A stretch of 64,000 nucleotides of DNA from an uncultured Fidelibacterota bacterium (GCA_937888365.1 CALBFA010000074.1:1-64000), one strand, 5' to 3'. Positions 44,926-54,747 are shown, numbered from the stretch's first letter. Translations and numbers: made by a program. The notes: a model not told the origin generated them from the sequence alone.

Positions 44926-45927
44926 TTAAAATGATACCTCTAAACTATAGGTGCGAATCAGACCAAAAAAAAGGTAATCTTGCAAACTATAGTTTAACAT
45001 CATATCCATTTGATTTACATTAAATTTAACACCTGCACCAAATGTATTTTCGACATTTGATTCTTCATAACCTATGTTCTTTAATCCTGCTCTCAGGAAT
45101 AATATCTTATATAACGAAAACTCCGTTCCGACATTAAAAACTTCAACATTATCCGATGGCACAAAGGCATCAGCAAGTACAGTAAGCTCTGCAAATGATC
45201 CAAGTTTAAGTTGATGCGCCACACCCAACCTAAAAAACAAGGGCAGTGGATAGCTATCCACTTTTAATTTTGCAACGAGCGTTTCATTATTGCCAGTATT
45301 ATCTGGATCTAAATCGATGCGTTTTAATAAATCTGGACCATCGAGCATCATATCAGGTCCAAAATTGGCAATACTCATTCCAATCTGAAAGCCATCAAGT
45401 TGGGTTTTAAAAAGAACACCAATATCCAGCGCAAAAGCAGAAGCCGATTCATGCCAAATGTTCGTTTGAATCATTTTGGCTGTGCCCCCAATAGAAAAAC
45501 GATCCGTTAGCATTCGTGCATAGTTAATACTGACGGCTAAATCGGACGCCTCCCAATAAGATTGAGCGCCTTCTTGATGCAATTCGTCTGTCACTTCTTC
45601 GCGCCCATAATCCAAACTCGTATAGCTAAAACCTAATGCATCCGAACTTGATAGTTTTAATACAATCGCTCCAAAATTAAATTTTGTCCCTACAAGCCAT
45701 TGTGTGTCTGAAAATTGTATTCGGCTATTCTCAAGTTGCGCGGTAGCACCAGGATTCCAATATATGGCTGAGGCATCATTGGCAACAGCAACTTGACTTC
45801 CACCAAGAGCTGATCCAGACGCACCGACATCAATGCCCAGAAACGGAGCTGCGCTTGTTCCAACTTTTGCCTGACCCAACATAAAAATAGGAAGCAATAT
45901 TATGAACAATTTTGTAATGAATTTCAT
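44926..45927 (-). CDS. PorV/PorQ-family outer-membrane protein
   Basis: 333 residues with a signal peptide (KLFIILLPIFMLGQA). The N-terminal phrase GASGSALGGSQVAVANDASAIYWNPG (here LALGG-to-NPG region) is the hallmark of the PorV/PorQ (FadL-like, UPF0164) family, followed by barrel strands and a C-terminal Phe (SLEVSF). PorV acts as a shuttle for T9SS cargo. Its place between two T9SS-sorted proteins suggests a dedicated carrier or anchor for them. It lies 12 bp after the upstream gene. Confidence 0.88.
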   Translation of the reverse strand: MKFITKLFIILLPIFMLGQAKVGTSAAPFLGIDVGASGSALGGSQVAVANDASAIYWNPGATAQLENSRIQFSDTQWLVGTKFNFGAIVLKLSSSDALGFSYTSLDYGREEVTDELHQEGAQSYWEASDLAVSINYARMLTDRFSIGGTAKMIQTNIWHESASAFALDIGVLFKTQLDGFQIGMSIANFGPDMMLDGPDLLKRIDLDPDNTGNNETLVAKLKVDSYPLPLFFRLGVAHQLKLGSFAELTVLADAFVPSDNVEVFNVGTEFSLYKILFLRAGLKNIGYEESNVENTFGAGVKFNVNQMDMMLNYSLQDYLFFGLIRTYSLEVSF

Positions 45928-45938
45928 CTTCGCCTCCT

Positions 45939-48900
45939 TTACTTAATGATGGCTAATTTGCCAGTTTTTTGACCAAAGTCTGTGTTTACAACATAGAAAT
46001 AAACACCATAAGCGACATCTAAATTCTCTTTTGTTTTCAGGTTCCATTTGACCTGACTATTTTCAAGGGAGCCATCATTCACCAACGTTCTAACATGATC
46101 GCCACGCGCCGTAAAAATCTGAATTTCAGCGCCATTTGGAATATGTGTAAAAGTAACGCGACGCTCTCCTCGACCGGTTGTTATGCCTGGTGGCAATGGC
46201 GATTCAAAGAAACTCGCGGCAACATAGGGATTTGGCCAAACTTTTATTTGATCCAATGCATCTGAAATCACACTCTCGTCAATTGTAGGAATTTCAGGCT
46301 TAAAGATAAAAACGTCTCCATCTCTAAAAGGCTTTGTCGTAGAGATAGTCATGGTATCTCCTGCACTTAAACTAAAAGTAGAGTCTGGAAACAATACGGA
46401 TTTTTTAAAGAGTATATTCCATGTAAAGAAATAATTACCATCTTTATCAACATCAAAAACTAATAGTTTATCCAAATACGAAATAATGCCATTCTGATCA
46501 GCATCATCAAAAATGACTTGAGGTAAATAATCTTCAGTCACATTCTTTAATTTAAAATTTACGGGAATATCGACGACCTCAGCTGGGAATTCCATCCCGA
46601 AAAAATCTGTCATAAATGCTGAATCATTCATTGTGTAAATTGTGCTGTCGGCAAAAACCAAATTGTAATCAGACGGGTATTTAACCGGTACAAATAATCT
46701 ACCAACCAGAGTGAAGCTTGTGGTGCCAAATTTGGGTTCGTAACCGCCTTCAAAATTCCATCCTGTCATTGAATCGACTAATCCAACGCTCCATTCATTA
46801 TTAAATTCAATCTGAATGCCATCAAAAATATCACTGTCATAGGCTTCTGAAACGTAAGGAGAACCAAAGATAAAAGGACTTTTATAAACTGGAAAATGTT
46901 TCCCTTTAACGCTATAATTACCAAATTCTAATGGACCCACGTCACCTTTTGGTATCAGATAACCAGCTTCCGCTCGCAATCCATAGTAGTCTCTTGAAAC
47001 AATATTTCCATTAGCATCTGTAAGTAAAAAGTATTCATCGGCTATATTTATATATCCTAAATCAATAAATAATGTATCAGATACCTCTAATTCAAACGAG
47101 AATCCAGTTGTATCTAACACTGAATAGGAAGTCGTTAACCGCGCCAATTCCTGTCCATCACTAAACTCAACATTGGGTTCACCGTTTTGAGGGATTCCGT
47201 CCCCTTCCGTGCCATCGGGATCGTTTGTACCTGCAATACCGTCTTTACCGACGTCATCTGTAAGTGGATCCCAGTCGCCATCATTATCGACACCATCAGT
47301 TGCCTCATCCAAAAACGTTATTTTATAGACATGGTCTTTTAATGAAATTGGGTCAACAATATTAGCGATAAGACTTCCCGTCCCTGCAACTTCAACATGA
47401 TTAATTGGGATATCTCCATTGGATGATTCATATCCTGGAGGTGTTCCGCCGGGTGTAATCGCAAGTGTATTGATATCGAAAGTAGCTTCACCAGTCGTGC
47501 TCACATTAATTAATTTAGTGTTCTCTGAAGGAAATATATCTAGTGCTTCGTCACCTTTATCGTATGCAACGATTGCATAATAATACCTCCGCCCATTTTG
47601 CACATCATTATCTACATAAGTATGCTGAAGACCCGTATTGTCTCCAAGATAAAAGGTATAACCATCGGTTTGTTCAAATAAATCTGCACTAGGGTAAAAC
47701 GGACCGAAAACGTCATTGTCTAAATCAAATTGAGCAATGGGTTCGTAGCCTTCTATGGTGCCAAGACTATTCGTAATGGTACGAACGTCATTAAAGTTTG
47801 GATCGGAGGCGCGATAAATTTTGTAACCTTCAAAGTCTTTAATTTTTAAAACCGGGTCGATGGATTCTTCTGAGCGTCGATCCCAATACAATGTAACTTT
47901 TCCATCTCCAGGGACTGCTGAAAGAGTAGGTTTAAGAGGCGCAGTTGGGAAACGATAATCGCTATCATAGATGTCTTTAACCGTCTCAAGATTTCGCAAT
48001 AAATCGGAATGGTCATCGCCATAAATTAGCCCCACTGAGAATCGTTCTGTTTGACCAGATCGTAATGGAAAATATCCAGAGCTGTAAACAAAATCGCCGT
48101 CTTCACCCGATACTGGGATGCCATTTTGTATAGAGGCAGGTACATCAAAATAACCCGGAGCCATCATATCCCATAATTCTTCATCGTTTTTCATGGGAAT
48201 ATCGCCAGCAGGTGCAAAATAATTAAATGAACTTAGACCAATCTGGTCCGATTCATCAGGGTCCGTAATATCAAAATTGGGTTCACCCGAATCGGGCCAT
48301 CCATTGCCTTCAGTACCATCCATATCTGATGTATTTGCCACACCGTCCGTACCGACATCATCGAATTCTTCCGACCAGTCACCATCATTGTCCTCACCGT
48401 CATCACGTTTTTCATCAATCATAGCATTGAAAGTACCAAGACCCGTGATATAGTTTGCAAAAACCGTTGGATTAAGGATATCAAATAAAATATTACCATC
48501 TTCATCTTTTCGAATTTGACGATAATGAAGGTAATAATTTTCGTCAATAAGTCCATCTAAGTCATTATCGATTCCATCATAGGCATTTGGATTGACAATT
48601 TTGTCATTGGGACTATTACCATTTGGAGAAAGAATTTCGTTCCCTTCTGCTCCAAGTGTATCACCGGGTTCTAAAACCAAGGTCAAACCTCTCGTTGTAA
48701 CCGTATTGGGACCCGCTAGCATTGTATAGATTGAGCGATTGAATGCATTATCAATCAATACCAGTTCGTCTCCAATGCTTAAAACTTTTGAAGCGAAATG
48801 TGCTTCTGTAAATAAATCAGCTTGACCGAATTCAGCGGCGTCTCTATCATTATCAATACCATCATAGGGGTTTCCCGGACTTTCTAAAAATGCATAGCCA

Positions 48901-49853
48901 ACCATTCCGACGTCTGAACCAACCCAGTTAGAGTTTCGCGATACATTATTATCAAAATCGCCTGTATAGGTTAGATCTCGTTCTACATCAAAAAATGACC
49001 AGTCATCGTCATATTCACCCGGTCGATCATCGGTTCCCGTCACACCTACATAGGTTCCGACAAGCATTCCAAATACGATTTGGTCATAATCAGTTGTGGA
49101 TTTATTCGTCACTTCATAAAGCCAAAAAATAACATCTTGGGCTAAAAATTGTGACCATTGCATCCCGCGCACTTTAACTTCTAAACCAAGGCCACAACGG
49201 CTTTCATCCGTGCTATCAGGCATAAATCGGATATTATATGTATTGTATTCAGGGAAATTAAATTCTTCGTCTTTATCGTCATCCATGACAAAGTAGCTTT
49301 CCTCAGATGCATTTGGAACTTGTCCGAAATAGCCATTCCATTGCCCTGCCCAACTAGCGTTTTTATCTGGCCAAGTTGATGGCCATGAATTTGGATTTGT
49401 ACTCATAGCAACACTGCCTTGACTATCATTGGAATATCCACTAACTGGTTCAAAACCCCATCGTGTTCCTGAGGGACTTTCTTCATGTCCACCCAATGCG
49501 GGTCGGTCAACAGGCGTGACTTCAACAGAGTGAAACGTAACAAGGTTTCCTGCTGTATCCCTTGCCGTTATTTGGGCTCCCACAAATGGACTCACGTCGC
49601 CGATATATCCATTATTTTCATGAATCCAAGCCCCGCGAGGTCCTTTATCGGAAGGTTGACCCACAACGCCATAATTGCCAAAAACAGTTTTGACAAGATT
49701 GCCTTTGTGAACCCCAGACTTTCTATAAGGGCGCCCACTTTCGCCATAAACGATAGACATATTTCCCAATATTAAGAAGCACATGATTAGGATTTGAAGT
49801 GATTTTGAAGTGCGAGATTTAAGTTGTGTGTTTTTCATTTTTGATTTTTTCAT
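45939..49853 (-). CDS. Giant T9SS-exported protein with twin Asp-rich repeats
   Basis: 1304 residues from the ATG at 49853, 5 bp after the receptor stop; a TTG at 49886 would overlap the receptor gene and an ATG at 49838 is also possible. Signal peptide (ILIMCFLILGNMSIVYG). It holds two copies of an Asp-rich, calcium-site-like repeat: GEDNDGDWSEEFDDVGTDG...DGTEGNGWPDSGEPNFD and GVDNDGDWDPLTDDVGKDG...DGTEGDGIPQNGEPNVE. A fibronectin-III-like segment (PLKPTLSAVPGDGKVTLYWD) and a sorting domain (VWPNPYVAASFF, YGVYFYVVNT) follow. No enzyme motif is recognised. It is co-transcribed with the TonB receptor and PorV-like gene and is probably a surface partner of the receptor. Confidence 0.8.
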   Translation of the reverse strand: MKKSKMKNTQLKSRTSKSLQILIMCFLILGNMSIVYGESGRPYRKSGVHKGNLVKTVFGNYGVVGQPSDKGPRGAWIHENNGYIGDVSPFVGAQITARDTAGNLVTFHSVEVTPVDRPALGGHEESPSGTRWGFEPVSGYSNDSQGSVAMSTNPNSWPSTWPDKNASWAGQWNGYFGQVPNASEESYFVMDDDKDEEFNFPEYNTYNIRFMPDSTDESRCGLGLEVKVRGMQWSQFLAQDVIFWLYEVTNKSTTDYDQIVFGMLVGTYVGVTGTDDRPGEYDDDWSFFDVERDLTYTGDFDNNVSRNSNWVGSDVGMVGYAFLESPGNPYDGIDNDRDAAEFGQADLFTEAHFASKVLSIGDELVLIDNAFNRSIYTMLAGPNTVTTRGLTLVLEPGDTLGAEGNEILSPNGNSPNDKIVNPNAYDGIDNDLDGLIDENYYLHYRQIRKDEDGNILFDILNPTVFANYITGLGTFNAMIDEKRDDGEDNDGDWSEEFDDVGTDGVANTSDMDGTEGNGWPDSGEPNFDITDPDESDQIGLSSFNYFAPAGDIPMKNDEELWDMMAPGYFDVPASIQNGIPVSGEDGDFVYSSGYFPLRSGQTERFSVGLIYGDDHSDLLRNLETVKDIYDSDYRFPTAPLKPTLSAVPGDGKVTLYWDRRSEESIDPVLKIKDFEGYKIYRASDPNFNDVRTITNSLGTIEGYEPIAQFDLDNDVFGPFYPSADLFEQTDGYTFYLGDNTGLQHTYVDNDVQNGRRYYYAIVAYDKGDEALDIFPSENTKLINVSTTGEATFDINTLAITPGGTPPGYESSNGDIPINHVEVAGTGSLIANIVDPISLKDHVYKITFLDEATDGVDNDGDWDPLTDDVGKDGIAGTNDPDGTEGDGIPQNGEPNVEFSDGQELARLTTSYSVLDTTGFSFELEVSDTLFIDLGYINIADEYFLLTDANGNIVSRDYYGLRAEAGYLIPKGDVGPLEFGNYSVKGKHFPVYKSPFIFGSPYVSEAYDSDIFDGIQIEFNNEWSVGLVDSMTGWNFEGGYEPKFGTTSFTLVGRLFVPVKYPSDYNLVFADSTIYTMNDSAFMTDFFGMEFPAEVVDIPVNFKLKNVTEDYLPQVIFDDADQNGIISYLDKLLVFDVDKDGNYFFTWNILFKKSVLFPDSTFSLSAGDTMTISTTKPFRDGDVFIFKPEIPTIDESVISDALDQIKVWPNPYVAASFFESPLPPGITTGRGERRVTFTHIPNGAEIQIFTARGDHVRTLVNDGSLENSQVKWNLKTKENLDVAYGVYFYVVNTDFGQKTGKLAIIK

Positions 49854-49857
49854 TTTC

Positions 49858-52755
49858 TTATAAAGAAATAATCCAGCCGATTTCAATCCGGCGTGGTTCA
49901 GAATAAAATGTTTCGTTTAAAAACCATGCATCAACCGTATTGACAAACTCATCCAATTTTAAATTTTCTGCTTGTTGTTGATCAGGTGTAAAATCAGCGG
50001 AACCCGTTTTATCATAAACATTGGTTTGGTTTAAGTGATCAAAAAGATTTTGAACTCTTAAAAATACTTGATGTTGAAAACCCATCCCCTTAAAATTGTA
50101 ATAACTATTTAAATCGGTATTAAATGTGAAGGGTTTTGTTGCACCGTTTGTTAATAATGTATTTTCTTGCGATAAGTTCGGTGTGTAAGGAAGTCCGCTG
50201 CCGAAGTTGGCGACCAAACTTGCCCCCCAATTGTCTTTGGTAAAAGAGCCAGAAAGATTGACCGTATGTCGCTGATCCCAATTAAGAGGTCTAATATAGA
50301 CGCCAGGTTCGGCACCTCCAGCTATCGCATTTCTTGATTCCTCTGGATCTGAAGCCGTTCCTTCTGAAACTTGAAACGTATAATCTATCCCTGCATTAAT
50401 CCCAGATGGAGTCCAATAATTAAGGGCTAAAACCAGCCCTTTAATATATGCAAAATCACTATTTTCGATTTTGTTATAATGAGCAGATCCACCAAAAATT
50501 TCAATTTGCTCTGAGTTTGTACCAACTAAATTTCGAATATCACGAAAATATCCCGTAATATCGATTGTAAGGCCATCAATGAGTTCTTGCTTGAGTCCAA
50601 TCTCCCCTGAAATTGTTTTTTCGGGTTCTAAATCAGCATTTCCAACAACGCCAATGTTCCCTGTTCCACTACCCAAGTCAAAATCTGGATTTTGGTATAG
50701 AAGTTCAAATCGAGGGATTTGTAAAAAATATCCATACGATACGTGGATGACACCTTTATCGGTAATGGGAAAACTTGCTCCAAATCGAGGGCTAAATTGA
50801 CTTTTAGGAGATGCATCTTTAAACCAATAAGATTGCCGAGACTCAAGAGAACGCAATGTATCACCATCGTTGCCAAAAACGCCATTATTATCTACATCTT
50901 CATAGATATTTTGGACTTTCAGTGGTGCATAGATACTTGGGTCAGAAGGGTCAGCTAAAACAACACCATCGGGGTCAAAGTAATCCCAACGCACACCAAT
51001 GTTGATAATCAGCTCGGTTAGTTCTAGCTTATCCTGTATATAGCCTGAATACTCTACGGGATTATGTTCATATTTGCTCGTATAAGTTGTCGAAACAGGA
51101 AAAATTTGTGGATTAAGAATATTAGGATTGTCGATTAATAAATCAATAGTTGTTTTGTTTGAAGGAGGTTGAAGCGTCTTATTCGTAAGCGTTAAATTGT
51201 GTTGCCTGCCTTCAATACCAAATTTCATTAAATTCGCATTATTTATCTGACTCGTATAATCAAGTTTTAACAGATTCGTAATACTTTGACGCTCGAATCT
51301 TGAATTATTCGATCCACCTGTAAGGAAACTATAGGAATCAAATTGATTGCTTGATAGCTCCGAATAAACGATATAATCATCGGCGTTATATTCATCATAA
51401 CGCTTAGATGCATTTGAGAAACCGATACTATAGAATGATTTACTACTCAAAGTGTGCGTTAGTCTGGCAAGATAATTTTTACTTTCCGTATGTTTTGTCA
51501 ATATTCCTAAAGGATTAAGTCGATAGGCTCTGTCATAATCTTGCCATTGAAAATCAGTGTAAGACCCTTGGATGCCGAGCTTTACTTGAGGCAAAATTGA
51601 CCAATTCAATCTCGCATGGGTATATTGCTTGCGATTCCATTGCATCGGTACGATTGAGCTATCACCTAAACCGTTTAGGTGATTGTTATGAATACTCTCA
51701 TATCGAGTCAAAAATAGTTGTTCCACTAGACTGGCATATTCAGAATTACTCAGGTCGCCTTGGGCCGGAATATCCAACGTGGAAAACGCAATAATACTGT
51801 CGGTTAAAGTATTTTCACCCAGTGAATATAATTCTAAACTGTCGCCCCAATTTACAACTACAGGAACATTAGATGGATTATATCGGTGTTGTCCATTTTG
51901 CCAACCTTGCCAATAGACATTTCGGTGTGTGAGACTAATATCCACTTTATTTTTTACTAATGGTCCGTGTAAAGAAATTTCAGCGTTTTTAATGGTCATT
52001 GGATTGAAGTCCTCAATGCCAAAGTAAATATCATTATGTGAACTCAAATAATCGCCTGAGTATAAAGTAAGACTCCCGCCCCATTTCGAATATCCGGATT
52101 TCGTCGTAATATTGACAATCCCTGACATTGCTTGTCCATATTCGGCATTAAATGCACCCGACATCACTTGCAGCTCTTGCACCAAGTCTTTGGAAACTTC
52201 GACCAATTGTCCACCATCATAGACATCATTTACGGGAATCCCATCAATCCAATACGCGACTTCGCCAGAACGACCTCCACGCATGTGACCATCGACCATG
52301 CCTGCTTGCAAATCAATTATTTCACTCATTTCTGTCACGGGCATTGCAGAAATTGCTTCTGCTGAAACAATCGAGGACGTTGATGTCAAATCTTTTGTAA
52401 CAACAGCACGCTTTGCAACAACCTCGACGACTCCACCTGACTCAATAATAACGGTTGATAGCTTAAAATCTATGTTGGTCGTTAAATCAGATCTGACATA
52501 TACTTCAGAAATTTGTGTTGCTTGATATCCTATCATGCTGGCTTTAACGATGTATTCACCGGGTGATAAGCCTAAAATAATAAAGTGGCCATCCATATCA
52601 ACCGAAGCACCATAGTTGGTGCCAACGACGACGACGTTACAGCCAATAAGTCCTTCACCCGTACTGGCGTCCATTACGGTGCCTGAAATTTTTCCCGTTG
52701 TGCCAGCAAAGGTCAACGAAAAAGTTAAAAGTATCATCAAAATGGTTCGAAACAT
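49858..52755 (-). CDS. TonB-dependent receptor with carboxypeptidase-regulatory-like domain
   Basis: About 965 residues from the ATG at 52755; a TTG at 52818 would add 21 residues before the signal peptide (FRTILMILLTFSLTFA). Residues of about 20-105 form the CarboxypepD-reg-like domain (GKISGTVMDASTGEGLIGCNVVVVGTNYG, in part). The plug (VSAEAISAMPVTEMSEII, GGRSGEVAYWIDGIPVNDVY, QALSG-type AEYGQAMSGIVNI) and a 22-strand barrel follow, ending IEIGWIISL. No SusD partner lies next to it. As the first gene of the operon leading to the starch-type genes, it probably imports maltodextrins. A promoter and palindromic operator lie upstream. Confidence 0.93.
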   Translation of the reverse strand: MFRTILMILLTFSLTFAGTTGKISGTVMDASTGEGLIGCNVVVVGTNYGASVDMDGHFIILGLSPGEYIVKASMIGYQATQISEVYVRSDLTTNIDFKLSTVIIESGGVVEVVAKRAVVTKDLTSTSSIVSAEAISAMPVTEMSEIIDLQAGMVDGHMRGGRSGEVAYWIDGIPVNDVYDGGQLVEVSKDLVQELQVMSGAFNAEYGQAMSGIVNITTKSGYSKWGGSLTLYSGDYLSSHNDIYFGIEDFNPMTIKNAEISLHGPLVKNKVDISLTHRNVYWQGWQNGQHRYNPSNVPVVVNWGDSLELYSLGENTLTDSIIAFSTLDIPAQGDLSNSEYASLVEQLFLTRYESIHNNHLNGLGDSSIVPMQWNRKQYTHARLNWSILPQVKLGIQGSYTDFQWQDYDRAYRLNPLGILTKHTESKNYLARLTHTLSSKSFYSIGFSNASKRYDEYNADDYIVYSELSSNQFDSYSFLTGGSNNSRFERQSITNLLKLDYTSQINNANLMKFGIEGRQHNLTLTNKTLQPPSNKTTIDLLIDNPNILNPQIFPVSTTYTSKYEHNPVEYSGYIQDKLELTELIINIGVRWDYFDPDGVVLADPSDPSIYAPLKVQNIYEDVDNNGVFGNDGDTLRSLESRQSYWFKDASPKSQFSPRFGASFPITDKGVIHVSYGYFLQIPRFELLYQNPDFDLGSGTGNIGVVGNADLEPEKTISGEIGLKQELIDGLTIDITGYFRDIRNLVGTNSEQIEIFGGSAHYNKIENSDFAYIKGLVLALNYWTPSGINAGIDYTFQVSEGTASDPEESRNAIAGGAEPGVYIRPLNWDQRHTVNLSGSFTKDNWGASLVANFGSGLPYTPNLSQENTLLTNGATKPFTFNTDLNSYYNFKGMGFQHQVFLRVQNLFDHLNQTNVYDKTGSADFTPDQQQAENLKLDEFVNTVDAWFLNETFYSEPRRIEIGWIISL

Positions 52756-52879
52756 TCTACCCAACCTGTATTTTTTATGATTAAATAAGTGAATCAGAAA
52801 TTCGTCTCTTGTATTCAAAAGCTGTTATCCACTGTAGGAATTCTCACCTTTTTAATTTGATTTCCCCCATATTTAACTA

Positions 52880-52899
52880 GTAACCCATCTATGAGTTAC
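52880..52899. promoter_or_regulatory. 20-bp palindromic operator candidate for the starch operon
   Basis: On the minus strand it reads GTAACTCAT-AG-ATGGGTTAC, a 9-bp inverted repeat with one G-T pair. It lies about 10 bp downstream of the -10 element at 52909, in the transcribed leader of the TonB receptor gene, a position where a repressor would act. Confidence 0.5.
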
Positions 52900-52908
52900 G
52901 CATCAGCC

Positions 52909-52937
52909 AAGTTAGAATATCATGAAAATATTGTCAA
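52909..52937 (-). promoter_or_regulatory. Sigma-70-type promoter for the TonB receptor operon
   Basis: Minus strand: TTGACA (52937-52932), a 17-bp spacer, TAACTT (52914-52909). The leader to the ATG at 52755 would be about 145 nt. Confidence 0.5.
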
Positions 52938-53059
52938 GTGATTTAAACCAATATCAAGTTATCTAAAGGAATAATTATTATGACACTTCTCATGGTTTCA
53001 ATATCGCATTTTTATCAAAGAATGTTAGATTTTTTTCCCGATTCGATTATGTTTGTAAC

Positions 53060-53542
53060 ATGAAATTCAATCAAGTTACGCCTAAATCGATTCATCTTCA
53101 AAATATTCTAAATAATTCTAGAAAAATAATTATCATTTATCCTCACGAGAAGAAATACGCTCGGATTGCACGATATGTACTTCAAAGACTTTTCAATAAT
53201 CTCGGTAATTATGAAGTTTTAATCGTACTCCCTGATCTTTTTTTAGATTATAAGGATGTTCATCCTGTCCCATACATTACGATACCTGCACACACAACTA
53301 ACTCTTTCTATAATAGCTTGCTTAAGATATTAGGAGATTTTAATGCGGATATTTTGATTCAACTTGATCCAAATCCTCCGAAAGGTTTTCTTAAAACCAT
53401 TCATTTACTCCTAATTGATTTAAAAATCGGCCTGGGAGCGGATCAATCAGTATACAATGTTACACATACTTGGAATGGAAAAGGATTTTACGAAAATTAC
53501 ATAATTTCCGTATTAAGGATGTTGAATATAAAAATTAATTAA
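53060..53542 (+). CDS. Hypothetical cytoplasmic protein
   Basis: 160 residues, no signal peptide. Alternating strands and helices (KIIIIYPHEKKYARIARYVLQRLF, YEVLIVLPD, NADILIQLDPNPP) suggest a Rossmann-like or GT9-like alpha/beta fold, somewhat like the small DUF6913-type proteins of Bacteroidetes; this is only a resemblance. It is transcribed divergently from the TonB receptor gene. Its stop overlaps that of the convergent DksA-like gene within TTAA. Confidence 0.6.
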   Translation: MKFNQVTPKSIHLQNILNNSRKIIIIYPHEKKYARIARYVLQRLFNNLGNYEVLIVLPDLFLDYKDVHPVPYITIPAHTTNSFYNSLLKILGDFNADILIQLDPNPPKGFLKTIHLLLIDLKIGLGADQSVYNVTHTWNGKGFYENYIISVLRMLNIKIN

Positions 53543-53934
53543 CGATTATTTTTTCGCTGATTTGCTGTCTCTTTACAACTAACGTGGTATTTTGCAATTG
53601 GAACGGCTAGTAAACGCTCAGGTTCAATGAGTGCTTTGCATATCTCGCAGATTCCATAACTTCCATTTTCAATACTATCAAGGGCGGCATCAATCTCTGT
53701 TAAATACTTTGACTCGCGATGTGCAAATATACTTGTAATTTCCCGCTCTTGCATGTCTGTTCCCATGTCCGCCATATGATAGGTTGATGTCGACAAATCA
53801 CCGCTCTGGTCCGTCGTTGTTTTATGGAGGTCTCCTGTTTGGATTTCAAAATCAGCTAGCACTTTTTCACGTTCAGCTAGCAATTTATATTTTAATTTTT
53901 CTAGCACGTCATCGGTATGTTTTAGTTGGGTCAT
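53539..53934 (-). CDS. DksA/TraR-family zinc-finger protein
   Basis: 131 residues from the ATG at 53934, which follows GTGGAGCGAAG; longer in-frame starts give unnatural N termini. A helical coiled-coil region (DDVLEKLKYKLLAEREKVLADFE) and the typical ALDSIENGSYGICEICKALIEPERLLAVP are present. The zinc site is C-x2-C then H-x2-C (KYHVSC) rather than four Cys, so one ligand is replaced by His. Such proteins bind in the RNA polymerase secondary channel and modify promoter response, or act as small TraR-like regulators. Divergent from the zinc-ribbon gene at 54099. Confidence 0.88.
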   Translation of the reverse strand: MTQLKHTDDVLEKLKYKLLAEREKVLADFEIQTGDLHKTTTDQSGDLSTSTYHMADMGTDMQEREITSIFAHRESKYLTEIDAALDSIENGSYGICEICKALIEPERLLAVPIAKYHVSCKETANQRKNNR

Positions 53935-54098
53935 CTTCGCTCCACTTCCGTCAATTTCTTGGGCGAATATATTGGAGCTAGTGCTATAAACAAGTAATTT
54001 CATTTCAACAAAAAATGTTTGGTGAAGTTCATACCTCCGTCTATATTCGCGCCGCTTTGAAAACAAACACACACAACAATATTAAATCAGGGTGCAAT

Positions 54099-54416
54099 AT
54101 GGAAGTTATAGTATGTCCAGAATGTGGCGAAGGTTTAGATGAACAAAAATTAGCGCGTTCGCTAATTTGTCCTCATTGTCTTACGAATTTAAAAAGTAGC
54201 AAATACATGCATTTCCTAGAGTTTTTAATGGTCTCTGAAATTGTGGAAGACATCGATTTTTTTGATGAAGCTATCTATGGTGATGAATATAATCGCTACC
54301 AAGAGTCGGAATTCGACGATGTTGATCTACCCAACACTCAAAATGAGAATGTCAAGTGGCATCAACAATCGAGCGAAGATAACGACGACGAAGAAGGAAA
54401 TTCTAAACAATGGTAA
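54099..54416 (+). CDS. Small zinc-ribbon protein
   Basis: 105 residues from the ATG at 54099 (CAGGGTGC upstream). Residues 1-30 hold a zinc ribbon: VCPECGEGL ... LICPHCLTNL. The rest is acidic (DDVDLPNT, SSEDNDDEEG) and probably flexible. I know no specific family; such small ribbon proteins are often RNA- or RNA-polymerase-associated. The next gene starts 20 bp after its stop, so the two are likely one operon. Confidence 0.7.
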   Translation: MEVIVCPECGEGLDEQKLARSLICPHCLTNLKSSKYMHFLEFLMVSEIVEDIDFFDEAIYGDEYNRYQESEFDDVDLPNTQNENVKWHQQSSEDNDDEEGNSKQW

Positions 54417-54435
54417 AATAAATAGGAGACTTTTT

Positions 54436-54747
54436 ATGAGCGAACCCAAAAAGGCACAACAGATTAAAATACAAGTTACAGATAAAGTTGCTGATGGAGA
54501 ATATGCAAACTTAGCAATTGTGACTCACTCAGCGGCTGAATTCGTCATGGATTTTGTTCGCGTGATGCCTGGTACTCCTAAGGCAAATGTCCAAGCACGT
54601 GTCATTATGACACCGAGCCATGTAAAAGCGTTTTATCATGCGCTTCAACATAATATTGAAAAGTTCGAAACACAGCACGGCGAAATCCGTATGACCGATC
54701 CAAGTCACTTACCTGGTATAAAGATGGATGGTTCATTGCCAAATTAA
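54436..54747 (+). CDS. DUF3467 family protein
   Basis: 103 residues; AGGAG 10 bp before the ATG. It matches the short DUF3467 family: GEYANLAIVTHSAAEFVMDF, VMPGTPKANVQARVIMTPSH and HALQHNIEKFE are typical. The function is unknown; the family is widespread in Bacteroidetes-type and other bacteria. A terminator follows at 54775-54803. Confidence 0.9.
   Translation: MSEPKKAQQIKIQVTDKVADGEYANLAIVTHSAAEFVMDFVRVMPGTPKANVQARVIMTPSHVKAFYHALQHNIEKFETQHGEIRMTDPSHLPGIKMDGSLPN

Noticed and set aside
44890-44926. Earlier start for the 41501 gene at 44926
   Set aside because: It would place the start over the stop of the PorV-like gene and add a Lys/Asn-rich leader, while AAGGAGG directly precedes the ATG at 44890.
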